From positions 126,628,889 through 126,692,888 of the forward strand of contig CANTUZ010000002.1 in assembly GCA_947846985.1 (NCBI GenBank): a stretch of 64,000 bases of DNA, read 5' to 3'. Position numbers and translations under genes: made by a program. The stretch is from Fratercula arctica (lineage: Eukaryota; Chordata; Aves; Charadriiformes; Alcidae). Below the pieces are notes generated by a model. That model searched no databases. It was not told the DNA's origin and saw nothing but the letters and a program-made list of their open reading frames with translations. Shown piece by piece: positions 1 through 11,005 of the stretch (position 1 is its first letter; the number at the start of each line of letters is the position of its first letter).

Positions 1-2000
1 AAATGGACATTAGGAAACTAGGAGGAAATTCAAACTCTCCAATTCTAAGTATATGGATTATAAATCTCTTCCGACTCCTAATCTTGCAGCATTTGCTGTT
101 CTGGGTCCAAATTTCTTGCCAACCTCTGTGATGACATGATATGGGACAGCATGTTTGGAGCACACATGGCAGAAGATAATTAGTTACAAGGTTAAAGGAC
201 TGTCTTTACTTGCCATCCCATACCATCTCTGGGTCCCCACTCTACAGAGGGGGAGGTGGAATTCACCCTTTTGAAATTTCCCAGTGTTGGAAGGCACCTC
301 ATCTTCTTCATATCCCTTCAGAGACCAAGGATCAGTTATAACTAAGCCACCACACCTAAGCCTAAATGTAAAAGTCTTCACTAATTTTAATTTGACTTGC
401 ACTATGTTGTCTTGCTTTAACGCTTTCATAAATCTTGTAACTAGATTTTTCTCCCTTACATATGATTTAAATCTCATTTGTTGCAAAGCAAGCTGATTAC
501 TTCTGGCCCTTCCTCTCTTGGACTCAGGGCATAACTGACCATCTTCTTTCTATAGCAAACTTTTACAAACTGGAAGGTCATTATCACCCTTATTTCTTCC
601 TTTCCTTTTTACTAAATATATAAAGGCTAGTTCATTCAGCCTTTCCTCCTTGGCCACATTTGTTAGAAACTGATCATTCCTGATGCTGTCTTCTGGATAA
701 TCTCCAGTTGGTACACATCTGTCTTTAAGTGCAATGCCCCAAATTGGCTACAGTACTTCCACTGAGGCTTCTCCAGTGGCAAGTAGAGCAGAATAATTCC
801 ATTCCTCTGTCTGACATCCAACAGTGCTCTTAAAAACATCCCAGAATGAGACTTGTTCTTTTGCAGCAGCCTCGTACGCATTTGTGGCACTTTGTAAACT
901 TTAGATACTTTTTCTGCCCTATTGCTACATGGCCCACTTTAAATCCTCAGTCCCAAGTTCCCAGGCTCCACTTGTCCTTTGCGAATCTCCATTTTGCTGC
1001 TTTCAAACTGAAGATGCTCACCTTACTTTGGAATCCTACATAGTCTTCCAAATGCTGCAAATGCGTCTTAGGTAATACAGGTGCTCTCCCTGCTCCATCA
1101 ATCACATCACCAGTCACAGTACTGAACAGAAAACATGGTCAAAAGCAGATATCCCTGCTTGAAGTGCATTCCTAGGTTGACCACAGACCATTATTAACTA
1201 CGGTTCATCTGAGGCTTTTCACTGCATTCAAGTACTAAAAGGAAAGCGAGCTCCTTTGACAGGAAAAAATAAATTATAACTTCAGTTTCAGTATGACTCG
1301 GTTTGGCACCCTTAGAGATGAAAGAAAATTTCACCTAGGCACTTATTACAATATTACGTATTACCTTTAACCTGGATAAAGTGCATCGCTTTCAAAAGAC
1401 GTAAATTCTCTGAAAAAGTGTTGAAAAATCTATGGATTAATTTGGTGTGTCAGTGATCTTGAAGATCTGGATCTAGAAGTGCACTGAGAGGCAGTGGGTG
1501 TACAATGGAGATATATCTAATGTAGTCTATCCGAGAGAGAGCGAGCAGCTTTCTTCTTTCTTGAGAAGCACTTTCTAGAGCTTCTGTGAGGATTCTTGTT
1601 CAAGGCACAATGAAATTAATCAGTTTTTTGCAAATTAAAAAACTGGTTACTGTTGGTGAATCCTTGACTAAGAAGAAATGATCAGCATACGACATACTGC
1701 TACGTATATTGCTCCTTTCCTCATACAACATTATAACTATGGGTTGAACACAACTTCTGCTAACATTAAGAAATTAGTACTTAGTGTTCAGAGGTAAGGG
1801 GCAGCATTAGGACACCTCAAAAAGTTTTTCCCTCCTTGGTCAATCATTCCTTGGTTCAGCAAGAGCAATCCTTCCCAGCCCTGGCCCCTCCTAGACATCC
1901 CTCTAAAGACTTAGTTGCAAGCTGTGAAAGTGGAAATACAGTTGGTGGTATCGCTGCTTCTTGTTCCAGTGTGTGTTGGTTTATTCTGGAGAGGGCTCTG
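1..2000. other. AT-rich non-coding DNA, no gene seen
   Basis: I see no exon, repeat family or RNA gene here. Open frames on both strands are short (100 codons at most) and match no protein family I recognise. Composition is uniform and AT-rich, with only brief homopolymer runs. It is most simply intergenic or intronic sequence. Confidence 0.6.
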
Positions 2001-4001
2001 GAAATGTCTATGCAAGGATATGCTTACAGAGCGGTAGTCCTTAAACAGTAGATTAAAGCATTGCCTTGTGTAATTTTGTTCTTAGTATTGCTGCTGCACA
2101 AACTTGTAGACATTTTTGTCAACTACTCCTACCTCCTGAGTCAAATTATGAATGAAAGAGATACAGTGACCCTGGCTGGTCAATCATTGTTGTGGCCCTC
2201 TTCAGTGAGTCTGAGACTACCTTGGAGCCCACAGCATATTATAAAAGCACTCAGAGAGTCACAGACACCAGAAACTGTTGCCCAGGTTTTTAAATGTTCA
2301 CTCCTTAATCAATTCCAGGTTTTGAGTGTTCATTTTCAGGGAGCTGCTGATGCCCTCAGTTACCATTCGGTCCAACTGGCATTGAAGCTTTTCAGTACAT
2401 TACAAAATCAGGATGAAAGTACTTACTTAATCTGAGTACATAAAATCAGTGATCACTTCTGGCTCTGGTACAAATACGGAGTTGTATTATTATGAACTGT
2501 TATGCTTGCAGTTTAAGGCAAGGGGAGTAATTTATTAACATAGAACAGGCACTTCCTCAGAGGCACTTGTAGGAGCTAAAGTACTGTCCTCTCTAGAACA
2601 GAGCTGAGACTTGTATCCATGCCATATTAGCCAAAGAAGCAGGGTAAGTTGTGAGCATATGCTTTCTCACTTTAGAGAGGGGGCTTACACTTAGATCAGG
2701 TAACCACATCAATACAAAGTATTTAATAGCTGCTCTGGGCTGAACAATGCTCTCTAATATCAGATACTGAAAAACATAGCCCAGAGAGAAAATATACCTT
2801 CCTTCTACCTACTTATTATATAAACCAAATGTTATTTCTCAATATTGCCTTTTTAAACATGGTGCGCCCAGCTGTTTAAAAAAATCTGCACTGAAAAAAA
2901 GAACTTCTCACCAAGAATAAAATGCAGCAAAAGGTAGATCAAGGATGGCTCAGAGCTCTCCATGGCAAAGAGGGGGAGAATGAAGCCATCTTGGTACCTC
3001 AGGGCTGGCAGATCTGGAATTCCCTTCATCATAAGCACTGTTTCACTTCACCTCAATGTATCATGCTGATGAATCCTGAGGTTAATTATTAGATTATTCT
3101 AATACACATCAAAGGCTTTTGGAGGCTCTTGAGTCTTCACAGTTTAATATCTTCATTTATCAGGTGCAAGTAGGAGAAATGAAAACTAATTAAATGATTT
3201 TTTTTTAAAGACCTTTAAAATTATCTACTATTTTCAAACTCCACTCACTGGACCATCTCTGTGATAAAGCAGAAGCTGCCAAGTAGTGCTAAAAGGGACA
3301 CCTGGGGTCCAATAGTTTGCATACTTTGAAATCATGGATCGGTTGACATTTGAGTTTTTTTCTTTAAAGTGTGATAGCATCAAAACTTACCTGGATATTC
3401 CTCAGGCCAGAGCAAGCACACACTGAGGTCAATGGATATCATTCCAGGTAGTTTTAGAAGTCATACTTCCTTATTTTCAACAGGTCAGCACTCCTCACCG
3501 TTATTTAGAGAAAGAATTTTTTGGCTTTCTATTCCCACATCATTTCAAAGTCACAGACCTCTTCTTTGAACTTCAAGATGCCTTGCTAACCGCCATCTAC
3601 TGACAGCATGACAGGGCCAGAATTCAGGAGAACAAAGAAATTATGTGAAGCAATAGGAACTGAAATTTTTTCTGTTGTTCTTTTATTACCTTGTATCAGG
3701 GGTGGCAGGGGGAAGGGATGTCCCCCTTCATCCCAAGAAGAATATGCAGCTAAAAAAATGAATACAATCAAAATTATCTTCTACAGGAATGCAAAACACA
3801 GGTCTATTCCTGTATGCATCCAGTCCAAAACATAGCAAAGGTGCTTACTTGATCAGTGGCAAGAGCTGAATGAGAGGAATTTTTCTCAGTCCTGTCCTAG
3901 CAGAGTCACCCAAGGCTCGGCAAAGCAGCAGGCTGTAAAAGGAGCTCTAAGGGAAACACAGAAGCTACCTTCACTTTAGAGCCCATACTTCCACAGAAAA
4001 A
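2001..4001. other. AT-rich non-coding DNA, no gene seen
   Basis: A 124-codon open frame at 2061-2435 (+) begins at TTG rather than ATG, has no upstream signal and resembles no family, so I treat it as chance. Near 3420-3450 there is a faint 'CACTGAGGTCAATGG' resemblance to ancient L3-like repeats, too short to call. Nothing else stands out. Confidence 0.55.
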
Positions 4002-4157
4002 ATCACAGAATTACAGAATCACAGAATGGTTTGGGTTGGAAGGGACATTAAAGATCATCTAGTTCCAGCCCCCTGCCATGGGCAGGGACACCTCCCACTA
4101 GACCAGGCTGCTCAAAGCCCCATCCAGCCTGGCCTTGAACACCTCCAGGGATGGGTC
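4002..4157 (-). repeat. CR1 LINE 3' end, 5'-truncated
   Basis: The + strand begins with ATCACAGAATTACAGAATC and runs into GGTTTGGGTTGGAAGGGACA. This is the reverse complement of a CR1 3' terminus: the degenerate ATTCTATG octamer array preceded by the 'cccttccaacccaaacc' block. The LINE therefore reads on the minus strand. Homology continues through the 'CCTGCCATGGGCAGGGACAC' and 'CCAGGCTGCTCAAAGCCC' blocks and stops at about 4157, leaving roughly 155 bp. Such severe 5' truncation is usual for CR1. It has no coding potential. Confidence 0.93.
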
Positions 4158-4241
4158 CAGTTGGATTTTTCGTGAAATAACAGGGGACAAGTAGAGAAGC
4201 ACAGTGGCCCAACCATTGCTTAAATTGCTTATTGCACATTA

Positions 4242-4302
4242 TTATATGTATGTATATATGTATATGTATATATGCACATATATACATATGTATGTATGTA
4301 TG
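4242..4302. repeat. (TATG/TATA)n microsatellite
   Basis: About 60 bp of imperfect alternating TATG, TATA and CATA units, ending in four clean TATG-type units. It lies about 85 bp beyond the truncated CR1. It is likely length-polymorphic. Confidence 0.9.
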
Positions 4303-5068
4303 GAACTCGGGGGATTATAAACCTCAGTGTTACATCACACAACATTTTTCCTTTAGCTCCAGGTTCACAACCTACACTTGTGAGGCTGGAAATACTTGGG
4401 TCTGTCCCTTGGGCCAGATATGGGTGACTGTTAAGCAGCTGTACAGACCCCGATTTGAGGTCACAGATTTAATACGTGTAGTGAGTGCGCTCAGGCCTGC
4501 GGTGGGACCCCGGGACCCCAACCCTCTGCGCTGTCTTTGTAAATGTATTAGGATGAACAATACCATCTTGGTTAGGACAATCTGCCCTCTATGTATTACC
4601 CTCAATGTATGCCCTCTATGTACTTAGTTGTCAGTAATGTTGCCTCCTATTTTCTTCCACGCAGAAGGTCTCTCCCCATCCTGGCATGCCTCTAGAAGGA
4701 GCATCTTCCTGTACCTTCCATGCCCTTCATTCCCAGAACAAGCATCAAGCGTTCATGACACTCAGGAATGACTCGTGTCCAAAAACTCCAATCACACCCC
4801 AAAGTGACAGAAATTTCTACTACATGCAAAATATGTCAGATTCCCATATCACCAAGATCTTTCTGAATCACGTACCACATGTTAGAACACTCAGCATGTT
4901 TCTTATATTGCAAAAGCACACCAAAAACCTTATAGCTTTGTGCTCAGGCCTACAGAAATAAGCAGAGGATTCATTTTCTCAGATGAACAGACATAAATAT
5001 CCATCCACATCTCAAACACTTTTCGACTATTATGCTTCTGAACAACTTTAAACTTCTGGACAGTGCAC
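4303..5068. other. Non-coding, with a small CpG-containing pocket and short tandem repeat
   Basis: At 4455-4530 there is a brief GC-richer pocket with GGGACCCC repeated in tandem. At 4583-4595 and 4610-4622 the 13-mer TGCCCTCTATGTA occurs twice, with a diverged copy (TTACCCTCAATGTA) between, giving about three units of 13-14 bp. I considered a decayed LTR for 4310-4630 but recognise no family. No exon is visible. Confidence 0.5.
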
Positions 5069-5071
5069 AGA

Positions 5072-5142
5072 TAGGCATTTTACAGACAGGGAGGCAGCTG
5101 AAAATTACTAATGTGTGATTTCTACTGATCACACCAGCAAAC
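5072..5142 (+). repeat. Possible MIR-like SINE relic
   Basis: The string GGCATTTTACAGACAGGGAG, followed by a diverged stretch ending near GATCACACCAGCAA, follows the order of the MIR core: 'ccattttacagatgaggaaactgag', then 'ggtcacacagctag'. Divergence is high and only the first block is convincing. Confidence 0.38.
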
Positions 5143-6828
5143 AAAATATTCTCCTACTCAGCTGGCAATCTACTGCCTGAAAAAAAGCATTAAACTCAGT
5201 TTCTGATTCAGTTCCTCAGTGGGTGTATCTCCATGTGGAATTCCCTTCTCTCTCCTTTATCCTGCCAGATATGGCAACATACTCCTTTTTTACTTTTAAA
5301 ACTCTCAAGATTTGAAAAGTGCTTCAGTTATGCTAAAAGAATAGATCTTTTTTCTTTGTGAAAATAGATCCTTTTTTTCTACTTTGTGCGGTAATCTTTG
5401 AACTGTAGATGAAAAAGTCACTGCTATTGCTCTGACTAATGACTTAAAGGCTTAGCCTGAAAAGCACGTTGGCAACCAGGTCTGTGCCTTTCTTCTCTTC
5501 CTGTAATCATTGTGAAGGAACATCTTGTGCAAAGGTCCACGGTGTCCCAGGGCTTTATATTCCTGTACACAAAATGGAAAATATCTGGGGAAAATACTAC
5601 ATCTCAAAAGTAAATACCATATAGATGCTCAGTTACCAGAAACAATAACTTGGTCCTTACCTGGCATCTTTGTGAGTGTGTGGAAAGTAAACTCCAGAAA
5701 GTACCTGAACTTCTCAGAACTGCTACAAGCCGGTATTGGACAACAGTGATTTGAATGACATGCCAAATAATCTACAGCATGAAGAAGCAAACTGAATGCA
5801 AACGTGTCTGTACCACCAGAAATTGATTCGACGACTATGTCAATTACTTTTGGTGCTAAGCTTCCTGTGGGTTATTTTCTGATTGATCTTTTGGCCATCT
5901 GTGACTGTTTCCCTATCTATGCTTATTTTGAGAGAGATTTAAGGAATGCTTTGGCTATCATAAATCATTCAAATTTTTTCCCCCATGTGGACTATCTGCT
6001 TATAATATTTGGGTCAGCTTTGATAATTCCCTCTCCTTCTCAGGCAGTAAATGCTGTTGCTGAGCAATAACATGAGTAACAAAAGAGCTCCCCCAAACCA
6101 ATCTTGATTTGTGAGATACCAGTTAGATTGTAATTTGCCAGAAAAACCCAGATCTTTGGTTTCTATATATTTTTGTGCAGTGTACTTTTTTTTCTTCAGC
6201 ACGTTTTGGATCTCCAATTTTCTTTCAATTCTGTTGAGTTACTCATGCTAAATAGGCTGCTGCAGCAACTTTTGCATGCTAATGTGTCAGATATTGATGC
6301 TATTTACACGAGATCTCATTTAAGAGCTTAAACACACATTTTTTAATGTTGCAGCATTTACAGATCCAAAGATGGCAGAGAGAATGGCATTATGTCACTT
6401 ACCATCATTCCTTGTTTTGCTGTGTGACAACACAGAGTGGCAGCTTTACACTTATTTTATTCTCTTTTTTTGACTAAACATTCTGGTAATATCAGGTTTA
6501 GTTTTATTTTCTGGGAGGTGTCTGTGGAGTACCCACAGAAATGGATTTAGCATTTTTTTCTGCATTTGATTGTAGAACTGAAAGTATTGAATCTTGAAAG
6601 AGATGGAAGTAAAACCTCTAAGAAAGAAGTCTGGAATTAACTAGCCGCTAACAACAATATGCATTAAAAGCCCTCAAAGAGTTCAGTGGTTTTAATTAAA
6701 AAAAATAAAGCCCTTTCCTTTCCTAACTCAGTATGACTTCCATGGTATAATTTGGGTTCATAATTGTACTTTCCCTCAAGTCTGTTGTAGAATCATCCAG
6801 GAAAGCAGAACAGACAAGATGTGAAACT
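5143..6828. other. AT-rich non-coding DNA, no gene seen
   Basis: Short open frames occur (for example 5804-6070, +, starting at GTG), but none has an ATG in good context or a recognisable domain. No repeat family was recognised. Confidence 0.55.
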
Positions 6829-6866
6829 GGGCGGGGGGGGGGAGGGGGGGAGGAGGAGGAGGGGGA
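6829..6866 (+). repeat. G-rich polypurine tract, G-quadruplex potential
   Basis: Runs of 10 G (6833-6842) and 7 G (6844-6850) are followed by several GGA units and a final G5. Four or more G-runs lie within 40 bp on the + strand, which satisfies the usual quadruplex pattern. Run lengths are also prone to sequencing error. Confidence 0.88.
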
Positions 6867-6869
6867 AAG

Positions 6870-7399
6870 AAGCTTTCAAGCCTTCTTTAGTCATTACAAA
6901 GACGTGAAAATGGTACAACTCCCTTCTTTTTCCGCCTTTGCAGATCACCTTTAAAGGTTCCTGTTGTCATCCATTCACATCAGTTGTGAGCAAGCTATTA
7001 TCTTTATGGACTCAGGATGCTGGTTTCAGACTCACAGTCCCTAAGCAGTGATGTACATCAAGTAATCTTTTATTTATTTATTTGAATGCTTCAGCTCCTG
7101 AGACTCAGGCCTGCCCAGCATTCTGACAATCAGGGTTAATTACGGTAATGCTTCTCTGGCAGGTCCTCCTTAAAACATCTTAGCAATATTGTAGCTCATC
7201 CAGGATGATACTGATTGCTACCTGTACAGGACTTTGTCAGCATATTACTTCCACTTTATGCAGATTGGGCACTTGCAATTTGAAGTGCTCAATCCAATTT
7301 TTAGCACAGATAAGCAGCTTGAAAGACAGATTCTCCGACAACAATCAAACCTCTGATCCGTGGCTTTCTCAGGTACCTTCTTGTTTGTTTGATACTCTA
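6870..7399. other. AT-rich non-coding DNA, no gene seen
   Basis: This holds a short TTTA run near 7068-7083. An ATG-started 104-codon frame (7205-7519, +) crosses into the inverted repeat described next. It shows no domain and is probably chance. Confidence 0.5.
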
Positions 7400-7497
7400 A
7401 GACTTACCTCACTGAATACCTTATTGCTTCATCAGTCTGAAGGCAGCACAACACAACATCTTGTTTCTCACTTTGAATATTCATGTGAGGTAAGTCT
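7400..7497. repeat. 13-bp perfect inverted repeat, 72-bp spacer
   Basis: AGACTTACCTCAC (7400-7412) is the exact reverse complement of GTGAGGTAAGTCT (7485-7497). Each arm contains GAGGTAAGT, a consensus 5' splice donor, facing outward on the minus strand (left arm) and the + strand (right arm). No transposon family with these ends is known to me, and no target duplication was found. Confidence 0.85.
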
Positions 7498-8946
7498 CAG
7501 TTTGACTGAGTTTGTCTAATTTTAAATCCCCTAACAAACAAGTTTTAGTCTGCTGACAGGAAGGGACTTCCTGTCCTCACTCACTGTTTTCCATAAGGCT
7601 GAGTTACTTTTGCTGTGCCTGTTTTGCAGGGCTCCACTACAGAAGACAGATGACCATTCCTTTGCTATCTCCGCCTCTTGGCTTGTCCATGCAAAGCCTC
7701 AGAACTCATGACTAGACCCTTAGACTAAACCAAATCCTGACTTAGAGTAGACACAGTGGGTAAGACAGAGATTTGCAAAGCACTGCACTACTGAGGGGTG
7801 CAGTTAAAGCATGTGGGAGTCCACCCGGCTGTGAACTGACCCACTGAGACTGACTCTGCCGTAGAGTCATAGCCTGCAGCTGAAAACAGAGTGGCCAGAC
7901 TACTTCAGCTGGACACATCACAGGACTTTCAGTTGCAGGCTGAGGAAGTGTTTTAGGTTTCATGCATCTTGACCAGCATCTTGACAATGACAGCCTCAAG
8001 TTAGACACCATAGCCCTTTATAGGTATGAATAATTTGGGTTTTCACAATAGGATCTGTGCAAGCCTGTGAGGCAAGTGAGGATGTGCCTAAGCTAATTAG
8101 TGGGGAGTGCTGAGCAGAAGCCAAAGGGAGTCAGGCTGGCACAGGTTAGAACAGCTGAGGGGTTGCTCTAAATTGTGACCTATAAAAGTGAGCAGTTAGG
8201 AAACTCTCCCAACAGTTGGCAATGGCTAAATTTATCAGTGGTTGAGAGTAAAAGTAAGTTATTGTTGATTGCTTTAACTGTTTCTAAGGTAGTCCCTTTT
8301 CTTTAGGGAAATGCTCACCTATTTAGTTGCTTTCTTGAGTGCCATATACCACCATTGCTCAACCAAGGACTGAAGATGTGATCCAGAAGTAGTATCACTG
8401 TGCACCTCCAACCTTATAGCTGCACTTCCAGGCTATTCAGATAATTACATGAGATATAACACAAACAATGCTATCAAGTATTAAGTTGCAGCCCAGGTGA
8501 CCTCCTTATGCTAAGCTTTTCTACAAGTCACCTGTGAATACTCTTTGTAGTTAATTTCCTGCTTATAAAATTCAGTTCATTGCATTCAAATCAATGCATA
8601 AGAAATAACAGAGGATGCCTGTTATTGGCAAGCTGACTAAACAGCATTATGTAGACTTTCAGTTACGCCTATATGCTAGATCAAGATACACAGCCAACTG
8701 ATAATCCGACTTCAACTACATTTAGCGGGTTAACTAAAGCCATAGGAATGACCAATAAGGAAGATGAATGAGAAGTAACTAAATATAATTGTGCAGGCAA
8801 AATAATATACATCAACATCTCAGTCTAAAGTCAAACGGATCTTGGCTGTACCTGTCGGTCTAATTGAGAACAAAGGAAAAGTTCATTTCATGGTGTATGT
8901 CCATTTCTTAGGAATTAAATGTAATGATGACTCATTTTTATGTAAC
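7498..8946. other. Non-coding DNA, one TATA-like site, no gene seen
   Basis: TATAAAA at 8181-8187 (+) lies in a slightly GC-richer stretch (about 8040-8230). There is no CpG enrichment and no recognisable downstream exon, so I do not call a promoter. The rest is plain AT-rich sequence. Confidence 0.5.
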
Positions 8947-8966
8947 AAAAAAAAAAAAAAAAAAAA
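8947..8966. repeat. Poly(A) tract, A20
   Basis: Twenty consecutive A residues. The upstream 300 bp resembles no retrogene or LINE 3' end that I recognise, so I call it only a homopolymer. Confidence 0.95.
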
Positions 8967-9005
8967 GATGTCTTAGTTTCGAGCACAGCTATGATATGGA
9001 AGCTG

Positions 9006-9028
9006 GAGAATTCCAGGCTGGAATTCTC
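9006..9028. repeat. Perfect hairpin, 10-bp arms, 3-nt loop
   Basis: GAGAATTCCA, then GGC, then TGGAATTCTC: the arms are exact reverse complements. It sits 40 bp after the A20 tract. Function is unknown. Confidence 0.9.
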
Positions 9029-9029
9029 A

Positions 9030-10371
9030 AAAGAAACCACCCCCCAAACCCAATGCTGCTATTGCCAATAAAAGTCCAAGGTCTGTAGATGGCTAAGTCC
9101 TTTGAGTTCCTTTGAAAATACCAATTTCAAGGTCTAGAGACAGTTTTGATTCATACTGAATAAAAGTGGTGTGATCAAGTTCTGTTTGTAGCCAACTGCA
9201 GGTGACCAGAACTGTGCTGGGGAGGCACTTAGATACATTTTAGACAGCACCAGAAAAATTTTTAGAGTAGACTTAAGGAAAAAAGAAGGATGACCAGGTG
9301 AAACATCTATGATTTTTTTTCCAGTGTTACATTGAGAGAGTGACTCATATTTTTTAAAATAGGGCACCATTTTACAGTCAGCTTCTCCTAGCATTTCTTA
9401 AGTCAGTTCCCCTTCCCCACCCAAGGTCAAACTGTCTTTTTCTTTCTTTAATTATTCACAGTTTTAACACAGTTGAATGTTCAAAATAACTTGTACATGG
9501 AATACTCAAAGATTTGACACACAGCTTATTCTGATGTTGTACAATACACATGAGAGTATTATGCAAGAAAGTAGCATTCCATGATAAATGAAGTTAGATA
9601 CATTGTAAGTATATAAACATCCCAATTAAGAAGGCTGATTCTACCAACTGTGTTTTATTCTCAGGAAGACACTAAGGTCAGGAGGAAGTGTCTTCCTTGA
9701 TTCCCAGTTGAATATATATCATATTGGCCTGTTTTGAGGTGTTCTACAGTAACCCGAGAGAAAAAGGGCCCAGAAATACAAAGCAAGTAGTTTTGCCCTG
9801 AGGTGTTAATGTTTATATCCTGAACACCAGTGCTCACTCTCTAGTTCATGAAAAGGGTGAAGCAAGACTTCAGTTTACACACAAATGTAAGAAACATAAG
9901 TTAATAGGTTTCTTACAAAGTTTGCAATGGGCTAAGAGTGTGTAATCACTTGCTGCAGATCAGCTGGTGTTTGGTAATCCACCCAATTCCTGCCCCTTGT
10001 GTGTATTTTTGAATTAGAGTCCACTATAAAGAATTTCAGTAAAAGAGGTTATATCTTCATGTAATGGGAGCTTGGGAACAAAGGAAAAATCTGGGAAGAG
10101 AAGAAAAATGCATTTGGGGAACAAAGCAGGGACACAGGCCTGAGAAAAAAAGACATCTGCCATGGAAGGAAGAATGAAACTCATGCAAAGATCTAGTGTT
10201 ACCTCACAATAAATCCTGAATGAAGCAGTCAGGTTTTTTGGCTAACGCTTTGATCAAAATATGTCTTCTTACAGTTGATGCCTTTAGGAGAGCCTTTAGG
10301 AGCAGCCTGAGCCATGTAAGTGCTATGGTGAAGTAGCCTTTAATCTTCCTAAAAAAAACGTTCAAGAAATA
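9030..10371. other. AT-rich non-coding DNA, no gene seen
   Basis: No family-level repeat and no exon recognised. Open frames are 86 codons or fewer. Confidence 0.55.
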
Positions 10372-11005
10372 GGATCACAGAATAATTGGGATTGAAAGGC
10401 ATCTCTGGAGCTCTTTAGTCCAACCTCCTGCTCAGAGAAGGCTCAGCTATGAGATCAGACCACATGGCTCAGGGCTTTATCCAGTTGGCTGTTGCAAACC
10501 TCCAAGCGTAGGGGTTGCATGAGCCCCTAGACTGCCTCTTCCACTGCTGGGCTGTCCTCAGGGTGAAAAAGATTTTCCTTATATCTAATTTAAACTCCTC
10601 TTATTTAAATGTATGCTCACTGCCATTTTTCCTCCTGACACACACTGCTATGAGCAGCCTAGCTCTGTCTTCCTGGTGACCTCCCCGTGGGTACTAGAAG
10701 GTCCTGCTTAAGTCCCCCAGAGCTTTCCCTTCTCCAGGACAAACAAGTCCAGGTCCCTTGGCCTCTACTCCACAGGACAAGTGCTGCAGCCCCTGACCAC
10801 CTTGGTGGGTCTCTGCTTAACTTGATCAATGCCTTTCTTGTATACCAGGTGGCCCTAAACTGGACACAGTATTCTAGGTGCTAAGGAGTCCTGAGAAAAT
10901 GGGAAGGATCATTCCCCTTAATATAGTGGCCATGCTTTTCTTGATACCGCCCAGGATGCCATTGGCCTTTTTGGCTGCACAGGCACACAGCAGGCTCGCA
11001 GCAGA
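10372..11005 (-). repeat. CR1 LINE, older diverged copy
   Basis: The + strand opens with GGATCACAGAATAATTGGGA and 'TAGTCCAACCTCCTGCTCAG', the reversed CR1 3' end. Recognisable blocks follow in CR1 order: 'CTGTCCTCAGGGTGAAAAAG', 'TTTCCTTATATCTAATTTAA' and, distally, 'AGGATGCCATTGGCC' followed by 'GGCTGCACAGGCACACAGC'. The copy therefore reads on the minus strand and covers the 3' untranslated region plus the C-terminal part of ORF2. It is interrupted by many stops and indels and is inactive. The 5' end is truncated near 11005. Its divergence suggests an older subfamily than the copy at 23.5 kb. Confidence 0.9.

Noticed and set aside
2061..2435. 124-codon + frame
   Set aside because: It begins at TTG rather than ATG and matches no family.
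3420..3450. CACTGAGGTCAATGGATATC resembling an ancient repeat block
   Set aside because: Match too short to separate from chance.
3698..3713. CAGGGGTGGCAGGGGG resembling an hAT transposon end
   Set aside because: No partner inverted end and no 8-bp target duplication found nearby.
8181..8187. TATAAAA box as a promoter or LTR
   Set aside because: No CpG enrichment, initiator, exon or LTR boundaries could be identified around it.
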